Below, one piece after another: positions 40,201 to 47,775 of a DNA stretch of 64,000 bases. Each line of letters opens with the position of its first letter. Position 1 is the stretch's first letter. This DNA comes from Veillonellales bacterium (GTDB lineage Bacteria > Bacillota > Negativicutes > Veillonellales > Dialisteraceae). Location: the NCBI GenBank assembly GCA_944390485.1, contig CALXPQ010000006.1, positions 18,716-82,715 on the forward strand. The letters run 5' to 3'. The translations under genes were made by a program, and so were the position numbers. Under the pieces are notes generated by a model that did not search any database, was not told the DNA's origin, and was given only the letters and a program-made list of their open reading frames with translations.

Positions 40201-40453
40201 AAAAGACAACCTGGAGTCCATCATTAATGATTTCTGTCTCAACTTCTCCTTTAATCAAAGTATATTCTTCATAGGTTACCCATACGCAATCTTCATCCTC
40301 AAGATTCAACAAGGCAATATTTAGCTGTTTCCGTACTTTTTTATCAAATAATAATATATTTAATTTTTGAGAAATGATCGTATCAACCAATGGCCGCATT
40401 TTCAAATTTTGCAAAAATTTTTCATCAAAGCCTTTATACACAGATAATTGCAT
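37214..40453 (-). CDS. Large RecQ-like DNA helicase, AT-rich, probably acquired
   Basis: A 1079-residue protein. The ATG at 40453 is preferred because AAGGAG lies 10 bases upstream; the in-frame ATG at 40477 precedes that site. About residues 1-290 form an unrecognised N-terminal region. The RecQ-type motor follows: motif I APTGAGKS near 311, DEAH box with aromatic loop (VDEAHIVTTWGIGFRPDYWYL) near 420, FTATA near 475, motif V ATKAFGMGVDVDD near 605, and motif VI QEIGRAAR near 634. Residues 680-1079 are an unrecognised C-terminal region ending in an acidic-aromatic ERWDFIEDYF segment. Base composition is about one-third GC against a GC-rich chromosome. It likely acts on DNA in defence or element maintenance; that role is inference. 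Confidence 0.85.
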   Translation of the reverse strand: MQLSVYKGFDEKFLQNLKMRPLVDTIISQKLNILLFDKKVRKQLNIALLNLEDEDCVWVTYEEYTLIKGEVETEIINDGLQVVFYLNNIYPEYYPIPFSMSEELIHEIKRVVHDEEDRNISLLCKRFLSVYNTLIEVNGAYYGSFYNYEYEYGDKILLKNYYTKLEDISDTIHETDYDIFLNGDIETYLRDLEKIRLVKPKVIGIQATKNHIAERVEKSLRAYCRMQGIRLVKFTEKLPEESERENELIAIAKQDMKIANFQKFRMLKFYENPDINKDIIELSQVNIIQEIIQQAENSYNTDKGRTFRDIFITAPTGAGKSVMFQIPAVYLAKKYHKLTIIIEPVKALMQDQKEKLNQAGFTRVEAFNSDLITQVEKEAVLKRIKEGEVDLLYLSPETLLSYSIETIIGDREIGLVIVDEAHIVTTWGIGFRPDYWYLGGYINRLRNQVQTVRGKKRKVYHFPVCAFTATAINGGPDDSVSETIISLYMENPIKYIGYARRDNIQFQIIHQSENKRLSKSEYEEAKANCLKTHIDHWLTKKEKTIVYFPYATLAGDAAKGVRSFGDLNADDRIGVYIGRNIDNWGTEAFNMMKNKNFEDFRSGKKFVMFATKAFGMGVDVDDIQNVYHYAVTGNLCDYVQEIGRAARKAYIHGHAIMDIYNGDRKFMNSLFGMSQIRQYQITKVIEGIYNTYKSKGERQNFLISPESFTYIFNGKGVQDEGQCINKLKTCLLMLEKDFYDKYNFKVLISRPQSVFTKAFVCIQREYEDLVLQSKYASCFRFVEKGRNHEKQADGSYISDMGDIYIIDLKRIWEIYYPNISFPQFKYFYFNRHPQHEKEIMPTIRAYIMPRQKVNITARNGERLSNLREQILGDFEYIADRLYSTYGKQYFTTEDFIKILKEHYGVTKARIIANSLFDLVDPQRRCVKWRSDIKGKMSFSLSRGDFKEYMRKAILKSQIVNNISLVNKANYSGYLSLATDETSMIALKLLSIFDYITYEILGGSEPEIFVRLNDPSKIRNIALGRVKYSNSYVMRSAKKHERDVSVLSHFLNDLVTDKERWDFIEDYFLGRDVLQKKSAL

Positions 40454-40570
40454 TGGTAGTTCACTCCTTATTTTCATCGTAACGTATTATATATGTCTTT
40501 ATTTTATTTTAAGATAAGGATCTTTCTCATGCAATCCCTAAAAATATTTTCACTCCATAGTTTTGCAAAC

Positions 40571-40598
40571 AAAAAAGACAGGCTTTAGCCTGCCTTTT
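40571..40598 (-). terminator. Terminator of the 40608-41435 gene
   Basis: Stem AGGCAGGC-TAAA-GCCTGTCT with T-run on the reverse strand. The 115 bases between this and the helicase start are AT-rich and contain a TATAAT-like -10 (about 40483) for the helicase. Confidence 0.8.
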
Positions 40599-40607
40599 AC
40601 AGAAATT

Positions 40608-41435
40608 TTATGCGCCGAGCTGGTGGATGACTTCGCGGGCGTGCTTCGTGGCCCGCACGAGGGATTCTTTCACCATGGCGTCTTCCGTAAGGACATGGAA
40701 ATCGGCCATGTCCTGCATGAGTTCGGCGATCTGCACGCCGCGGGCGACGGCGAGCTTTTCGTTCAGGGTATATTCCGTCCAATCCGCCCGGCGGGTCTTG
40801 CGCAGATGGCGGATGTCCTCCGTGCAGTCTTCGAGGAAGTCGCTCAGGTCGTAAAGCACGTCGGCCGCTTTCTCCGCGGCGTGGCGGATGGACTGGAGGC
40901 GGGAGCAGATCTCGGTCACTTTATCCCCGAAGCTCTGGAGGTCCTGCGCGGCCGCTTTCAGCTGGTCCATGGTGCCGGCGCGCAGCACGTCTTCTCCGAA
41001 GTGGAAATCGGGCGTGCGGGCGTACCACGTGAGGAGCCCGGGGCCGAAGAGCATGGTGGATTCGGAGCGGGCGGAGTAGCCCACCGTGCCGGCGTCGCGG
41101 ATGCGGTCGTACATGTCCACCAGCGTGTGGAGGCGCTTCAGGTCGAGCGGTTCCGGCCGGAGGGCGATATAGTCGCGGCAGTCGTCCAGATTCACATGTT
41201 TCAGCGCTTCGTATTCCTGCAGGAATTCATCCATCTGCACGGCCAGCGCGTTGATGCGCACTTTTTCCAGCACGCCCATGGCGGCCTGCGCGCCGAGGCG
41301 CGACCGTTCGATACGGCGGTCGGCGCGGCGCCACGCCTTGTCCGCTTCTTTCATCAGGCCGGGCAGAGACTCCCGCTGGTCGCGGTCCCCTTCCAGCGCT
41401 TCCGTCAAGATTCTGATCAGATTGGCTATCGTCAT
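40608..41435 (-). CDS. Helical protein of unknown function
   Basis: A 275-residue soluble protein that I do not recognise. It is almost entirely helical by residue pattern, with no signal peptide or membrane segment. The heptad-rich stretches at about 1-80 and 150-260 and the tail (TKHAREVIHQLGA) give it a loose likeness to PhoU/DUF47-type bundles, but no diagnostic acidic metal motifs (ExxxD) are evident. GC content is that of the host genome, so it is not part of the AT-rich helicase insert. Confidence 0.6.
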   Translation of the reverse strand: MTIANLIRILTEALEGDRDQRESLPGLMKEADKAWRRADRRIERSRLGAQAAMGVLEKVRINALAVQMDEFLQEYEALKHVNLDDCRDYIALRPEPLDLKRLHTLVDMYDRIRDAGTVGYSARSESTMLFGPGLLTWYARTPDFHFGEDVLRAGTMDQLKAAAQDLQSFGDKVTEICSRLQSIRHAAEKAADVLYDLSDFLEDCTEDIRHLRKTRRADWTEYTLNEKLAVARGVQIAELMQDMADFHVLTEDAMVKESLVRATKHAREVIHQLGA

Positions 41436-41581
41436 AGTATGTCCTCCTTATCCGTACCGGAAGCTTTTCTTCCGTGCCGCGGCTCCGCCCGCGGGGGCAG
41501 CGCGTCTTTTTGTTTCCTTCTTATTGTAGATGAAATCTTCTCATCTGCGCTATTGAATTTACCTATAGCCCTCTGCCGGCT

Positions 41582-42421
41582 TCACCGGCGAACTGCTTCG
41601 CCGGGCTCCGGGCGGATCTCCGCCGACGGCATGGGCTCGATGGTCACCTGCGGCTCGTGGCTGGTGATCTCCACCACCACGGCAGGTTCCTCCGGAGCGG
41701 CGGGCTTTTTCTGTTCCGGAGCCCGGTCATCTCCTCGTCCTTTTTCCGCCAGTTCGTTCCGGTCCTCCGGCTTCCCGGCCGGGCTGGCTTTCTTTCCGTC
41801 CGACGGCGCCGTCTCCTTTGTCCGGTCCGGCGGGGTCACGGCCCCGCTGCCCGGCGCTCCGGCTCCGCTGCGGCTTTTGACAGTGTCCGTCTTCGCGTCA
41901 GGCTCCGCCTCGCCGCGGGTATTCTCCGCCGCGGGCTGTCCGGCCGGCTCGATGGTGACCACCACGACCGATGCCTGCTCCCGGGCTTTTTCTCTGGCCG
42001 TCCACTGCTTCATGAGCACCTGTTGGAGCTCCGCCACGAACTGCGCGCGCCGCGCCGGGTCGTTCAGGAGTTCCCGGATGCGGGCAGCGCACGCCGCGTC
42101 CGGACTGTCCTTCTTCACGGGCCGCCATTCTCCCTGACTGTCCATGACGAAATCCTTCTGATCTCCGGTGAGCTTATACGCCGCCCGCCGGATGGAGGGC
42201 CGGCCTTTCCCGTCCGCCTCCATAACGATGGCTTCCGCCATGATGTCGTCTCCGTCGGCGTCTGTCACATGGACGGACGACTCGTCCAGCCGCCAGCCTG
42301 CATCTTCTCCGGCAGCCGCCTCCGGCTCTGCCGGCGCGCGCGCCTCCTTTGCTTCCGCGGTCAGGCCGGACAGGAGAAGCGCTCCCGCCAGCAGGCCCGC
42401 CAGCCATTTCCACTGTTTCAT
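41582..42421 (-). CDS. Secreted low-complexity protein
   Basis: A 279-residue hypothetical protein. Residues 1-24 are a signal peptide (MKQWKWLAGLLAGALLLSGL). A compact part (about 30-155) includes a helix with ARIRELLNDPARRAQFVAEL. Residues 160-279 are rich in Pro, Glu, Lys and Ala and probably disordered, with repeated VVVxI/TIEP-like phrases. It may span or decorate the envelope. Function unknown. Confidence 0.6.
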   Translation of the reverse strand: MKQWKWLAGLLAGALLLSGLTAEAKEARAPAEPEAAAGEDAGWRLDESSVHVTDADGDDIMAEAIVMEADGKGRPSIRRAAYKLTGDQKDFVMDSQGEWRPVKKDSPDAACAARIRELLNDPARRAQFVAELQQVLMKQWTAREKAREQASVVVVTIEPAGQPAAENTRGEAEPDAKTDTVKSRSGAGAPGSGAVTPPDRTKETAPSDGKKASPAGKPEDRNELAEKGRGDDRAPEQKKPAAPEEPAVVVEITSHEPQVTIEPMPSAEIRPEPGEAVRR

Positions 42422-42548
42422 AGGTCACCTCACTGCGGCCTGGAAGCCGCCTTTCTCTGTATCTGACGATTCTCTGTATCTTTATATTCCTTTTTATTAT
42501 AGCACAGCGCCCTGCGCCGGCACGGCCCGCCTGTCCGACCACACGCAT

Positions 42549-42580
42549 GAAAAAAGCTCCCGGAAATCCGGAAGCCTTTT
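42549..42580 (-). terminator. Terminator after tRNA-Ser
   Basis: Stem GGCTTCCGG/TCCGGGAGC followed by TTTTTTC on the reverse strand. Confidence 0.78.
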
Positions 42581-42585
42581 CTGTC

Positions 42586-42676
42586 TGGCGGAGTGGGGGG
42601 GATTCGAACCCCCGCACCGGTTGCCCGGTCTAACGATTTAGCAAACCGTCCTCTTCAGCCGCTTGAGTACCACTCC
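42586..42676 (-). tRNA. tRNA-Ser (GCU)
   Basis: A 91-nt type II tRNA with long variable arm. The acceptor GGAGTGG pairs with CCACTCC, the anticodon loop reads TTTGCTAAA (anticodon GCU), the T-loop is GGTTCGAATCC, and CCA is encoded. Confidence 0.96.
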
Positions 42677-42788
42677 ATATCGGTGACTTATTTAAGATAC
42701 TATATTTTTCAGCCCCTGTCAAGCGCCGGCCTGTCCTGTCTCCGGACTGCGCTCCGGCCCGGCAGAGCTCGCCGCGCCGCCGCCCCTC

Positions 42789-42817
42789 TTGCCAATCGGT
42801 ACGGGACTTTCTATAAT
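42789..42817 (+). promoter_or_regulatory. Promoter of the PuuD-like/permease operon
   Basis: TTGCCA, 17 bases, TATAAT; leader about 75 nt with an AGGGGGGAA ribosome site. Confidence 0.75.
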
Positions 42818-42895
42818 GGGCAGAGTGCTCTGGCGCGTTTTCCCATGACGGGAAGACGCGTTAAAGCAGAACAGTTTTTACAGGGGGGAATTTGT

Positions 42896-43633
42896 ATGAC
42901 AAAACTTCGTATCGCCATCACGGCGGACACGTATCCGTATGCATCCGACGTGACGAATCTCGTCCGCGCGCCGTTCACGGCCCGCGGTCTGGTGGATGTG
43001 ATCCACGAACTGGGGGCGCTCCCCATCGTGCTGCCCGACGTGCCCGGCGCACGGGGCGAAGACTACGTGGACCTCTTCGACGCGCTCATCCTGCCCGGCG
43101 GCCCGGACATGGACCCGACCTTCTTCGGCGAGGAGCCCATCTGGAAGATCGGCACCACGAACTACCTGCGCGACGTCTTCGAGACGGAACTCTTCCACGC
43201 GTTCCACGCATCCGGCAAGCCCATCTTCGGCATCTGCCGGGGCTGCCAGCTCATCAATACGGTGATGGGCGGCACCATCTATCAGGATCTCCCGTCCCAG
43301 AATCCGAACGCGTACATCCGCCATTCTCAGGCGGCGCCAGGGAGCTACCCGACCCACCACATCGCCGTCGAGCCGGGCAGCGTCATCGCCCATGCCCTCG
43401 GTGAGCGAGCGTACATCAACTCCCGCCACCATCAGGCCGTCAAGGACGTGGCGCCCGGCCTCTACGCCGCGGCGAAAGCGCTGGACGGCGTCATCGAGTG
43501 CGTGGAGTCCCGCGGCAGCGACCAGATCGTGGCCGTGCAGTGGCATCCGGAAAACATGTGGCAGGAGCACCCGGAAATGAAGGCGCTCTTCGCCGATTTC
43601 ATCGCCCGCGCGGACGCATTCCGCAGGAAATAA
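42896..43633 (+). CDS. Class I glutamine amidotransferase-like hydrolase (PuuD type)
   Basis: A 245-residue peptidase C26 protein related to gamma-glutamyl-GABA hydrolase. The nucleophile lies in GICRGCQ near 115, LPGGPDMDP near 68 is the oxyanion strand, and HHQAVK plus QWHPE give the His-Glu pair. It probably removes gamma-glutamyl groups from amines or GABA. The following gene is an amino-acid/polyamine permease, 67 bases downstream, which supports uptake and use of amines or amino acids. Confidence 0.88.
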   Translation: MTKLRIAITADTYPYASDVTNLVRAPFTARGLVDVIHELGALPIVLPDVPGARGEDYVDLFDALILPGGPDMDPTFFGEEPIWKIGTTNYLRDVFETELFHAFHASGKPIFGICRGCQLINTVMGGTIYQDLPSQNPNAYIRHSQAAPGSYPTHHIAVEPGSVIAHALGERAYINSRHHQAVKDVAPGLYAAAKALDGVIECVESRGSDQIVAVQWHPENMWQEHPEMKALFADFIARADAFRRK

Positions 43634-43700
43634 ACCATCCCGACGGCCCGGCGCGCCTTCCCTGTTCCCTCGGAAGCGCCGGACAGAAAGGAGGATACGC

Positions 43701-44990
43701 ATGGGAACAAACAAACTCGGTTTCTGGAGCATCGTGCTCCTCGGCATCAACGGCATCATCGGGTCGGGCATCTTCCTGCTGCCGAACAAGGCGGTGGCCC
43801 TCATCGGCCCGGCGAGCCTTCTCGTCATGCTCTTCGACATGTGCCTCGTACTGGCCATCACCTTCTGCTTCGCCGAAGCGAGCGGCCTTTTCAAAGCGAA
43901 CGGCGGCGCGTACATCTACGCGAAGGAGGCCTTCGGCGATTTCATCGGCTATGAAGTGGGCTTCCTCACCTGGATGACGCGCATCATCGCCTTCTCCACC
44001 ATGGGCGTGGGCTTTGCCACGGCGCTGGCGGGCATCCTGCCGGATCTCTCCAGCGATTTCATGAAGAACGTGATCGTCACGGTCATCTTCTGCCTCCTCG
44101 CGGGGGTGAATCTCTTCGGCGTGCCGCTGTACAAGATCGTGCAGAACGTGGCCACCATCGCGAAGATCGTGCCGTTCATCCTCTTCATCGGCATGGGTAT
44201 CTTCTTCATCGAGCCGTCGAACTTCACGCCGCTCTTCCCGAACGGCGTCTACACGCCGGGCAGCTTCGGCGCGGCGGCAGTCATGCTCTTCTTCGCCTTC
44301 ACGGGCTTCGAGAGCCTCGCGGTGGCGGCGGCGGAAATGGAAAATCCGCAGAAGAACCTGCCGAAGGCGACGCTCATCACCATCTTCGCCGTCTCCGCCA
44401 TCTACGTGCTGCTCCTGGCCTGCGCCATCGGCATCATGGGCATGGAGCTGGCGGACACCACCGCGCCCGTGCAGGAAGCGTTCAGCCGCATCGCCGGCCC
44501 CTTCGGCACGGCGGTGGTCGCCGCGGGCACGCTCATTTCCATCGGCAGCCTCTGCATCGGCTCGTCCTTCGTGACGCCCCACAGCTGCCTCGCCCTGGCG
44601 GAGCAGCACATGCTTCCCGCCTTCATGGCGAAACGCAACCGCTACGGCGCGCCGTACTGGTCGATCATCGTCTCCACGGTCATCGCCATGCTCATCGCCT
44701 ACACGGGGAGCTTCACTTTCCTCGCGTCCATCAGCGTGGTGTCCCGCTTCTCGCAGTACATCCCCACGTGCCTGTCCATCCCGGTCTTCCGGAAGAAGAT
44801 GCCCGACGCGCCCCGCGCGTTCCGCATCCCCTTCGGGCCGGTGATCCCGCTCATCGCGACGGGCGTCAGTGTGTGGCTCCTCGCGCAGGCCACGGCGCAG
44901 CAGCTCGTCATGGGCCTCGGCGCGGCGGTCATCGCGGTGCCTTTCTACTACTTCGTCCACAGGAAGAAAGTGCAGGACGCCGCGCGCTGA
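43701..44990 (+). CDS. APC-family amino acid/polyamine permease
   Basis: A 429-residue integral membrane transporter with about 12 helices. The family signature near the N-terminus is GINGIIGSGIFLLP; FFAFTGFESLAVAAAEMENP near 195 is the second conserved element. It resembles the Na+- or H+-coupled or exchange-type amino-acid carriers (YfnA/YjeH-like). Likely co-transcribed with the PuuD-like hydrolase. Substrate uncertain. Confidence 0.88.
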   Translation: MGTNKLGFWSIVLLGINGIIGSGIFLLPNKAVALIGPASLLVMLFDMCLVLAITFCFAEASGLFKANGGAYIYAKEAFGDFIGYEVGFLTWMTRIIAFSTMGVGFATALAGILPDLSSDFMKNVIVTVIFCLLAGVNLFGVPLYKIVQNVATIAKIVPFILFIGMGIFFIEPSNFTPLFPNGVYTPGSFGAAAVMLFFAFTGFESLAVAAAEMENPQKNLPKATLITIFAVSAIYVLLLACAIGIMGMELADTTAPVQEAFSRIAGPFGTAVVAAGTLISIGSLCIGSSFVTPHSCLALAEQHMLPAFMAKRNRYGAPYWSIIVSTVIAMLIAYTGSFTFLASISVVSRFSQYIPTCLSIPVFRKKMPDAPRAFRIPFGPVIPLIATGVSVWLLAQATAQQLVMGLGAAVIAVPFYYFVHRKKVQDAAR

Positions 44991-45013
44991 GCCGCGCTCC
45001 TTCATGCATACAG

Positions 45014-45048
45014 AAAAGAGCCGTCTCCCTTCCGGAGCGGCTCTTTTT
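45014..45048 (+). terminator. Terminator of the permease gene
   Basis: Stem AGAGCCG/CGGCTCT with inner CTCC/GGAG, then TTTTT and GCGTGC (exact trailing motif). Confidence 0.87.
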
Positions 45049-45054
45049 GCGTGC

Positions 45055-46722
45055 CTATTCGAAGCGGCGGGGCTTCCAGTCCGCCCATTTCCGCTTCCAT
45101 TCTTCGGGCGTATTCTTTTCGTAATAATAATGGAGCAGGGCTGCGGAGTACGGCTCGATGCGCCCCTCGGGCAGGATGAGCATGCGGCTGATGCCGATCT
45201 GCTCCGCAAAGGCCGGATTGTGGCTCACCACAAGGATGGTCCCGTCGAAGGTCCGGAAATTCTGTCCGATGACCGCCTGCGTGTCCGGGTCGAGATGGTT
45301 CGTGGGCTCATCGAGGAGGAGGAGGTTGGCCCGGCGCAGGAGGATGCGGCACAGGGCCGTCCGCGCTTTCTCGCCCGGCGAGAGGACGGACGCCTTCTTG
45401 TACACGTCATCCCCACGGAAAAGGAAATTGGCCAGCACGCGCCGCAGCTCCCACTCCGCGAAATCCCCGCCGGCCGCGGCGTTTTCCATGACGGTGGCCT
45501 CCGGATCGAGCTCCTCCAGCTCCTGCGCGTAGTACGCCAAATCGGTCTTCGGGTGGAAGCGCACCGTGCCCCGCGTGGGCGTCAGAAGTCCCACGAGGAG
45601 CTTCAGCAGGGTGGACTTCCCCACGCCGTTCTCACCCACCACGAGGAAGCGCTCCTTCCCGTGGAGCAGGAAGGACAGGTCCCGATACAGCAGAGGCCGC
45701 TTCGGATAGTGGAAGCTCAGCCGGTCCGCCTCGAGGGGCACCGCGCCGCCCTCCCGGCGGGGCCGGATCTCCATCTTCACCCGGCCGTACGCCGGCTCCT
45801 CGCGGATGAGTTCCTTTTTCTTCTTCTCCAGCCGGAGCGCCCGCTCCTGCCCCATGCGTTTCAGGGCGTGGTTCGTCTGGCTCGCCTGCTTCGCCCGCTG
45901 CACGAAGTCGGCGAGCTTCCGGATCTCCCGGTGCTGCTGGATGATCTGCAGCGTGCGGAGGCGCTTCTCCTCTTCGTATTTCTGCCGGTACGTGTCGTAA
46001 TTCCCGTCGTACACGGCGATTTTGTGCGTCGCCTTATTGATGAAGACGATCTTGTGGACGATGCGGTTCAGAAACTCCACGTCGTGGCTGATGATGAGCA
46101 CCGCACCCCGGTAATTCCGGAGATACGCCGTGACGAAATCCCGCGTGGACGCGTCCAGATGGTTCGTGGGTTCGTCCAGAAGCAGCACGTCCGCCCGGGA
46201 GAAGAGCACCCGCGCGAAGGCCAGCTTCGACTTCTGCCCGCCGGACAGCTCCCGCAGGGGCCGGTCCAGCAGATCCGCCCCGATGCGCATGTCTGCCGCG
46301 AGCGCGAGGAGCTCGTCCTCCGCGTCGTAAGGGCTCGCCGCGTCGAGCGCCTCCTGTTTCCGCTGCATCTCCCGGAGGAGCGCCGCCTGCTCATCCCCCT
46401 CCGCCGTCTCGAGCTTCCGGTAGATCGTCTCGAGCTCCGCTTCGAGCCGGCGGATGGGCCGGCCTGAGAACATATAGTCCCGTCCGGTGAGCGACTCGTC
46501 CTCCACGGCGATCTCCTGCGGCAGGTATCCAAGCCGCGCCCGGCCGGCGGAGATCGTGCCGCTGTCCAGGGCGATCTCCCCGAGGAGCAGTCGGAAGAGC
46601 GTGGTCTTCCCCGCGCCGTTCACCCCGACGATGCCTGCCTTGTCCGTCCCTTCCAGCTGAAATCCTGCGTCCTCGTAGATGAGTTCCGTTCCGAACGAGA
46701 GATTCATATGACTTCCCTTCAT
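45055..46722 (-). CDS. ABC-F family ATPase
   Basis: A 555-residue protein with two ABC domains and no membrane segments, so it acts on the ribosome rather than as a transporter. Walker A motifs are GVNGAGKTT near 33 and GENGVGKST near 355; signatures are LSGGQKSK and LSPGEKAR; both Walker B ends read LLLDEPTNHLD. The interdomain linker (about 245-310) is long and basic and could reach the peptidyl-transferase centre. A leader with a terminator precedes it, as for several antibiotic-resistance ABC-F genes; whether this one confers resistance is unknown. Confidence 0.9.
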   Translation of the reverse strand: MKGSHMNLSFGTELIYEDAGFQLEGTDKAGIVGVNGAGKTTLFRLLLGEIALDSGTISAGRARLGYLPQEIAVEDESLTGRDYMFSGRPIRRLEAELETIYRKLETAEGDEQAALLREMQRKQEALDAASPYDAEDELLALAADMRIGADLLDRPLRELSGGQKSKLAFARVLFSRADVLLLDEPTNHLDASTRDFVTAYLRNYRGAVLIISHDVEFLNRIVHKIVFINKATHKIAVYDGNYDTYRQKYEEEKRLRTLQIIQQHREIRKLADFVQRAKQASQTNHALKRMGQERALRLEKKKKELIREEPAYGRVKMEIRPRREGGAVPLEADRLSFHYPKRPLLYRDLSFLLHGKERFLVVGENGVGKSTLLKLLVGLLTPTRGTVRFHPKTDLAYYAQELEELDPEATVMENAAAGGDFAEWELRRVLANFLFRGDDVYKKASVLSPGEKARTALCRILLRRANLLLLDEPTNHLDPDTQAVIGQNFRTFDGTILVVSHNPAFAEQIGISRMLILPEGRIEPYSAALLHYYYEKNTPEEWKRKWADWKPRRFE

Positions 46723-46880
46723 GGCGTTTCCTTTCTGTATGAAAAAAAGCGCCGGACAAGACTCCGCCGTCCGCGGAGCGCCTCATCCGGCGGGATGGCC
46801 GTATCCATCCTCCTCCGGCGCTTCGTTTCCGGCGGCATCTTATCCGGCGCGGCGGTTCCGTTCCTGCCATGCCTCCGATG
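46719..46880 (-). promoter_or_regulatory. Attenuator-like leader of the ABC-F gene
   Basis: In the transcript, AAGCGCCGGA (46823-46814) can pair perfectly with TCCGGCGCTT (46756-46747), which is followed by a U-run, so it forms a terminator just before the start codon. Two hairpins lie inside: GGATGG/CCATCC and CTCCGC/GCGGAG. Two further GCCGGA-containing copies (46843-46850, 46786-46793) could compete for the 3' arm. A short open frame from ATG 46808 (29 codons) runs across the terminator and stops at an ATGA overlap with the ABC-F start; its ribosome site is close to the ATG. Confidence 0.5.
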
Positions 46881-46889
46881 ACCGTTCTT

Positions 46890-46919
46890 ACCGTATCACA
46901 GGGACGCCCGGTCTGTCAA
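46890..46919 (-). promoter_or_regulatory. Possible promoter of the ABC-F gene
   Basis: TTGACA with an 18-base spacer and a weak TACGGT on the reverse strand; it overlaps the last codon of the next gene upstream. Confidence 0.4.
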
Positions 46920-47704
46920 ACGCCCGCAAAGAACCACTCGGGCTCGCGGCGGGGCGTGAGGAATTTCGCCTCGCATCCCGCGGCGACTGCGGCAAGCGGC
47001 GGATGATACACGCCCCGCGCGTGGACCGGGCAGGCGTGGACGCAGGCGAGGCAGTCGATGCACTTCGACGCGTCCGTCGCTTCCGGATGCGCCGGGTCGA
47101 TGGCGCGCACAGGGCAGGCGGAGACGCACCGGCGGCAGCGGATGCACGCTTCGTTCGCTTCGGGATGGAACGGCATGGCCGGCGCCTCCCGGTAGGGACG
47201 GTTCCCCGGCACGGCGAGGCGCGCGCCCTCCGGCAGGCCGGCGTCGAGGAGAGCCTTCACCCGCGCCGCGAAGGCGGTGATCTTCTCCCGGTCCGCCGCG
47301 TCGGGCCGGCCCGCGCCGATCTTCGCCGAGAAGGTGTGCGGCGCGATCCACGCGGAGGCCGCCACGCCCCGGAAGCCCTGCGCCTCGCAGAGGTCCTGCT
47401 CCTCGAGGAGCGCGTCATCGTACGCGCGGTTTCCGTAGCTCACGAGGAAGACCGCCGGCGTGCCGTGCCCGCGGAGGCTCCCGAAGAGGCCGCCCGGCAC
47501 GGCGGGGAGCCGTCCCGCATAGACCGGCGCGCCGATGACGGCGAGCTCGTCCGCGCCGAACTCGTGCGCCTGCTCCCGCGTGAAGGGATTCGTGAGATCG
47601 ATCCGCCCGTACTCCGCCGACAGCGCCGCGGCGATGGCCTCCGCATAGGCCCGCGTGCCGTGGGTCGGGCTGAAATACACCGCCGTCACTTTCCTGATTT
47701 CCAT
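46916..47704 (-). CDS. EFR1-type flavodoxin/ferredoxin fusion
   Basis: A 262-residue protein. Residues 1-150 form a flavodoxin-like domain (FSPTHGTRAYAEAIA phosphate loop; APVYAGRLPA). Residues about 185-235 hold two 4Fe-4S motifs, CIRCRRCVSACP and CIDCLACVHACP. It would pass electrons between a flavin and iron-sulfur partners in anaerobic metabolism. The ATG at 47704 has GGGGAG 8 bases before it; the GTG at 47713 is less likely. Confidence 0.9.
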   Translation of the reverse strand: MEIRKVTAVYFSPTHGTRAYAEAIAAALSAEYGRIDLTNPFTREQAHEFGADELAVIGAPVYAGRLPAVPGGLFGSLRGHGTPAVFLVSYGNRAYDDALLEEQDLCEAQGFRGVAASAWIAPHTFSAKIGAGRPDAADREKITAFAARVKALLDAGLPEGARLAVPGNRPYREAPAMPFHPEANEACIRCRRCVSACPVRAIDPAHPEATDASKCIDCLACVHACPVHARGVYHPPLAAVAAGCEAKFLTPRREPEWFFAGV

Positions 47705-47744
47705 CTGTGTCACTCCCCTTTTGGTTTTTCTCTATCATACCACA

Positions 47745-47769
47745 GAAAAAGAGCCGCCCTGCGGCGGCC
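47745..47769 (-). terminator. Terminator of the two-component operon
   Basis: Stem GCCGCC-GCAG-GGCGGC then TCTTTTTC on the reverse strand. Confidence 0.78.
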
Positions 47770-47775
47770 CTGCGG

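Noticed and set aside
37170..40607. Prophage, integrative element or direct repeats around the AT-rich helicase
   Set aside because: Only one gene is AT-rich, with no integrase, tRNA target or clear flanking repeats.
40608..41435. Assignment as PhoU or DUF47 protein
   Set aside because: Only overall helicity agrees; the metal-binding motifs are missing.
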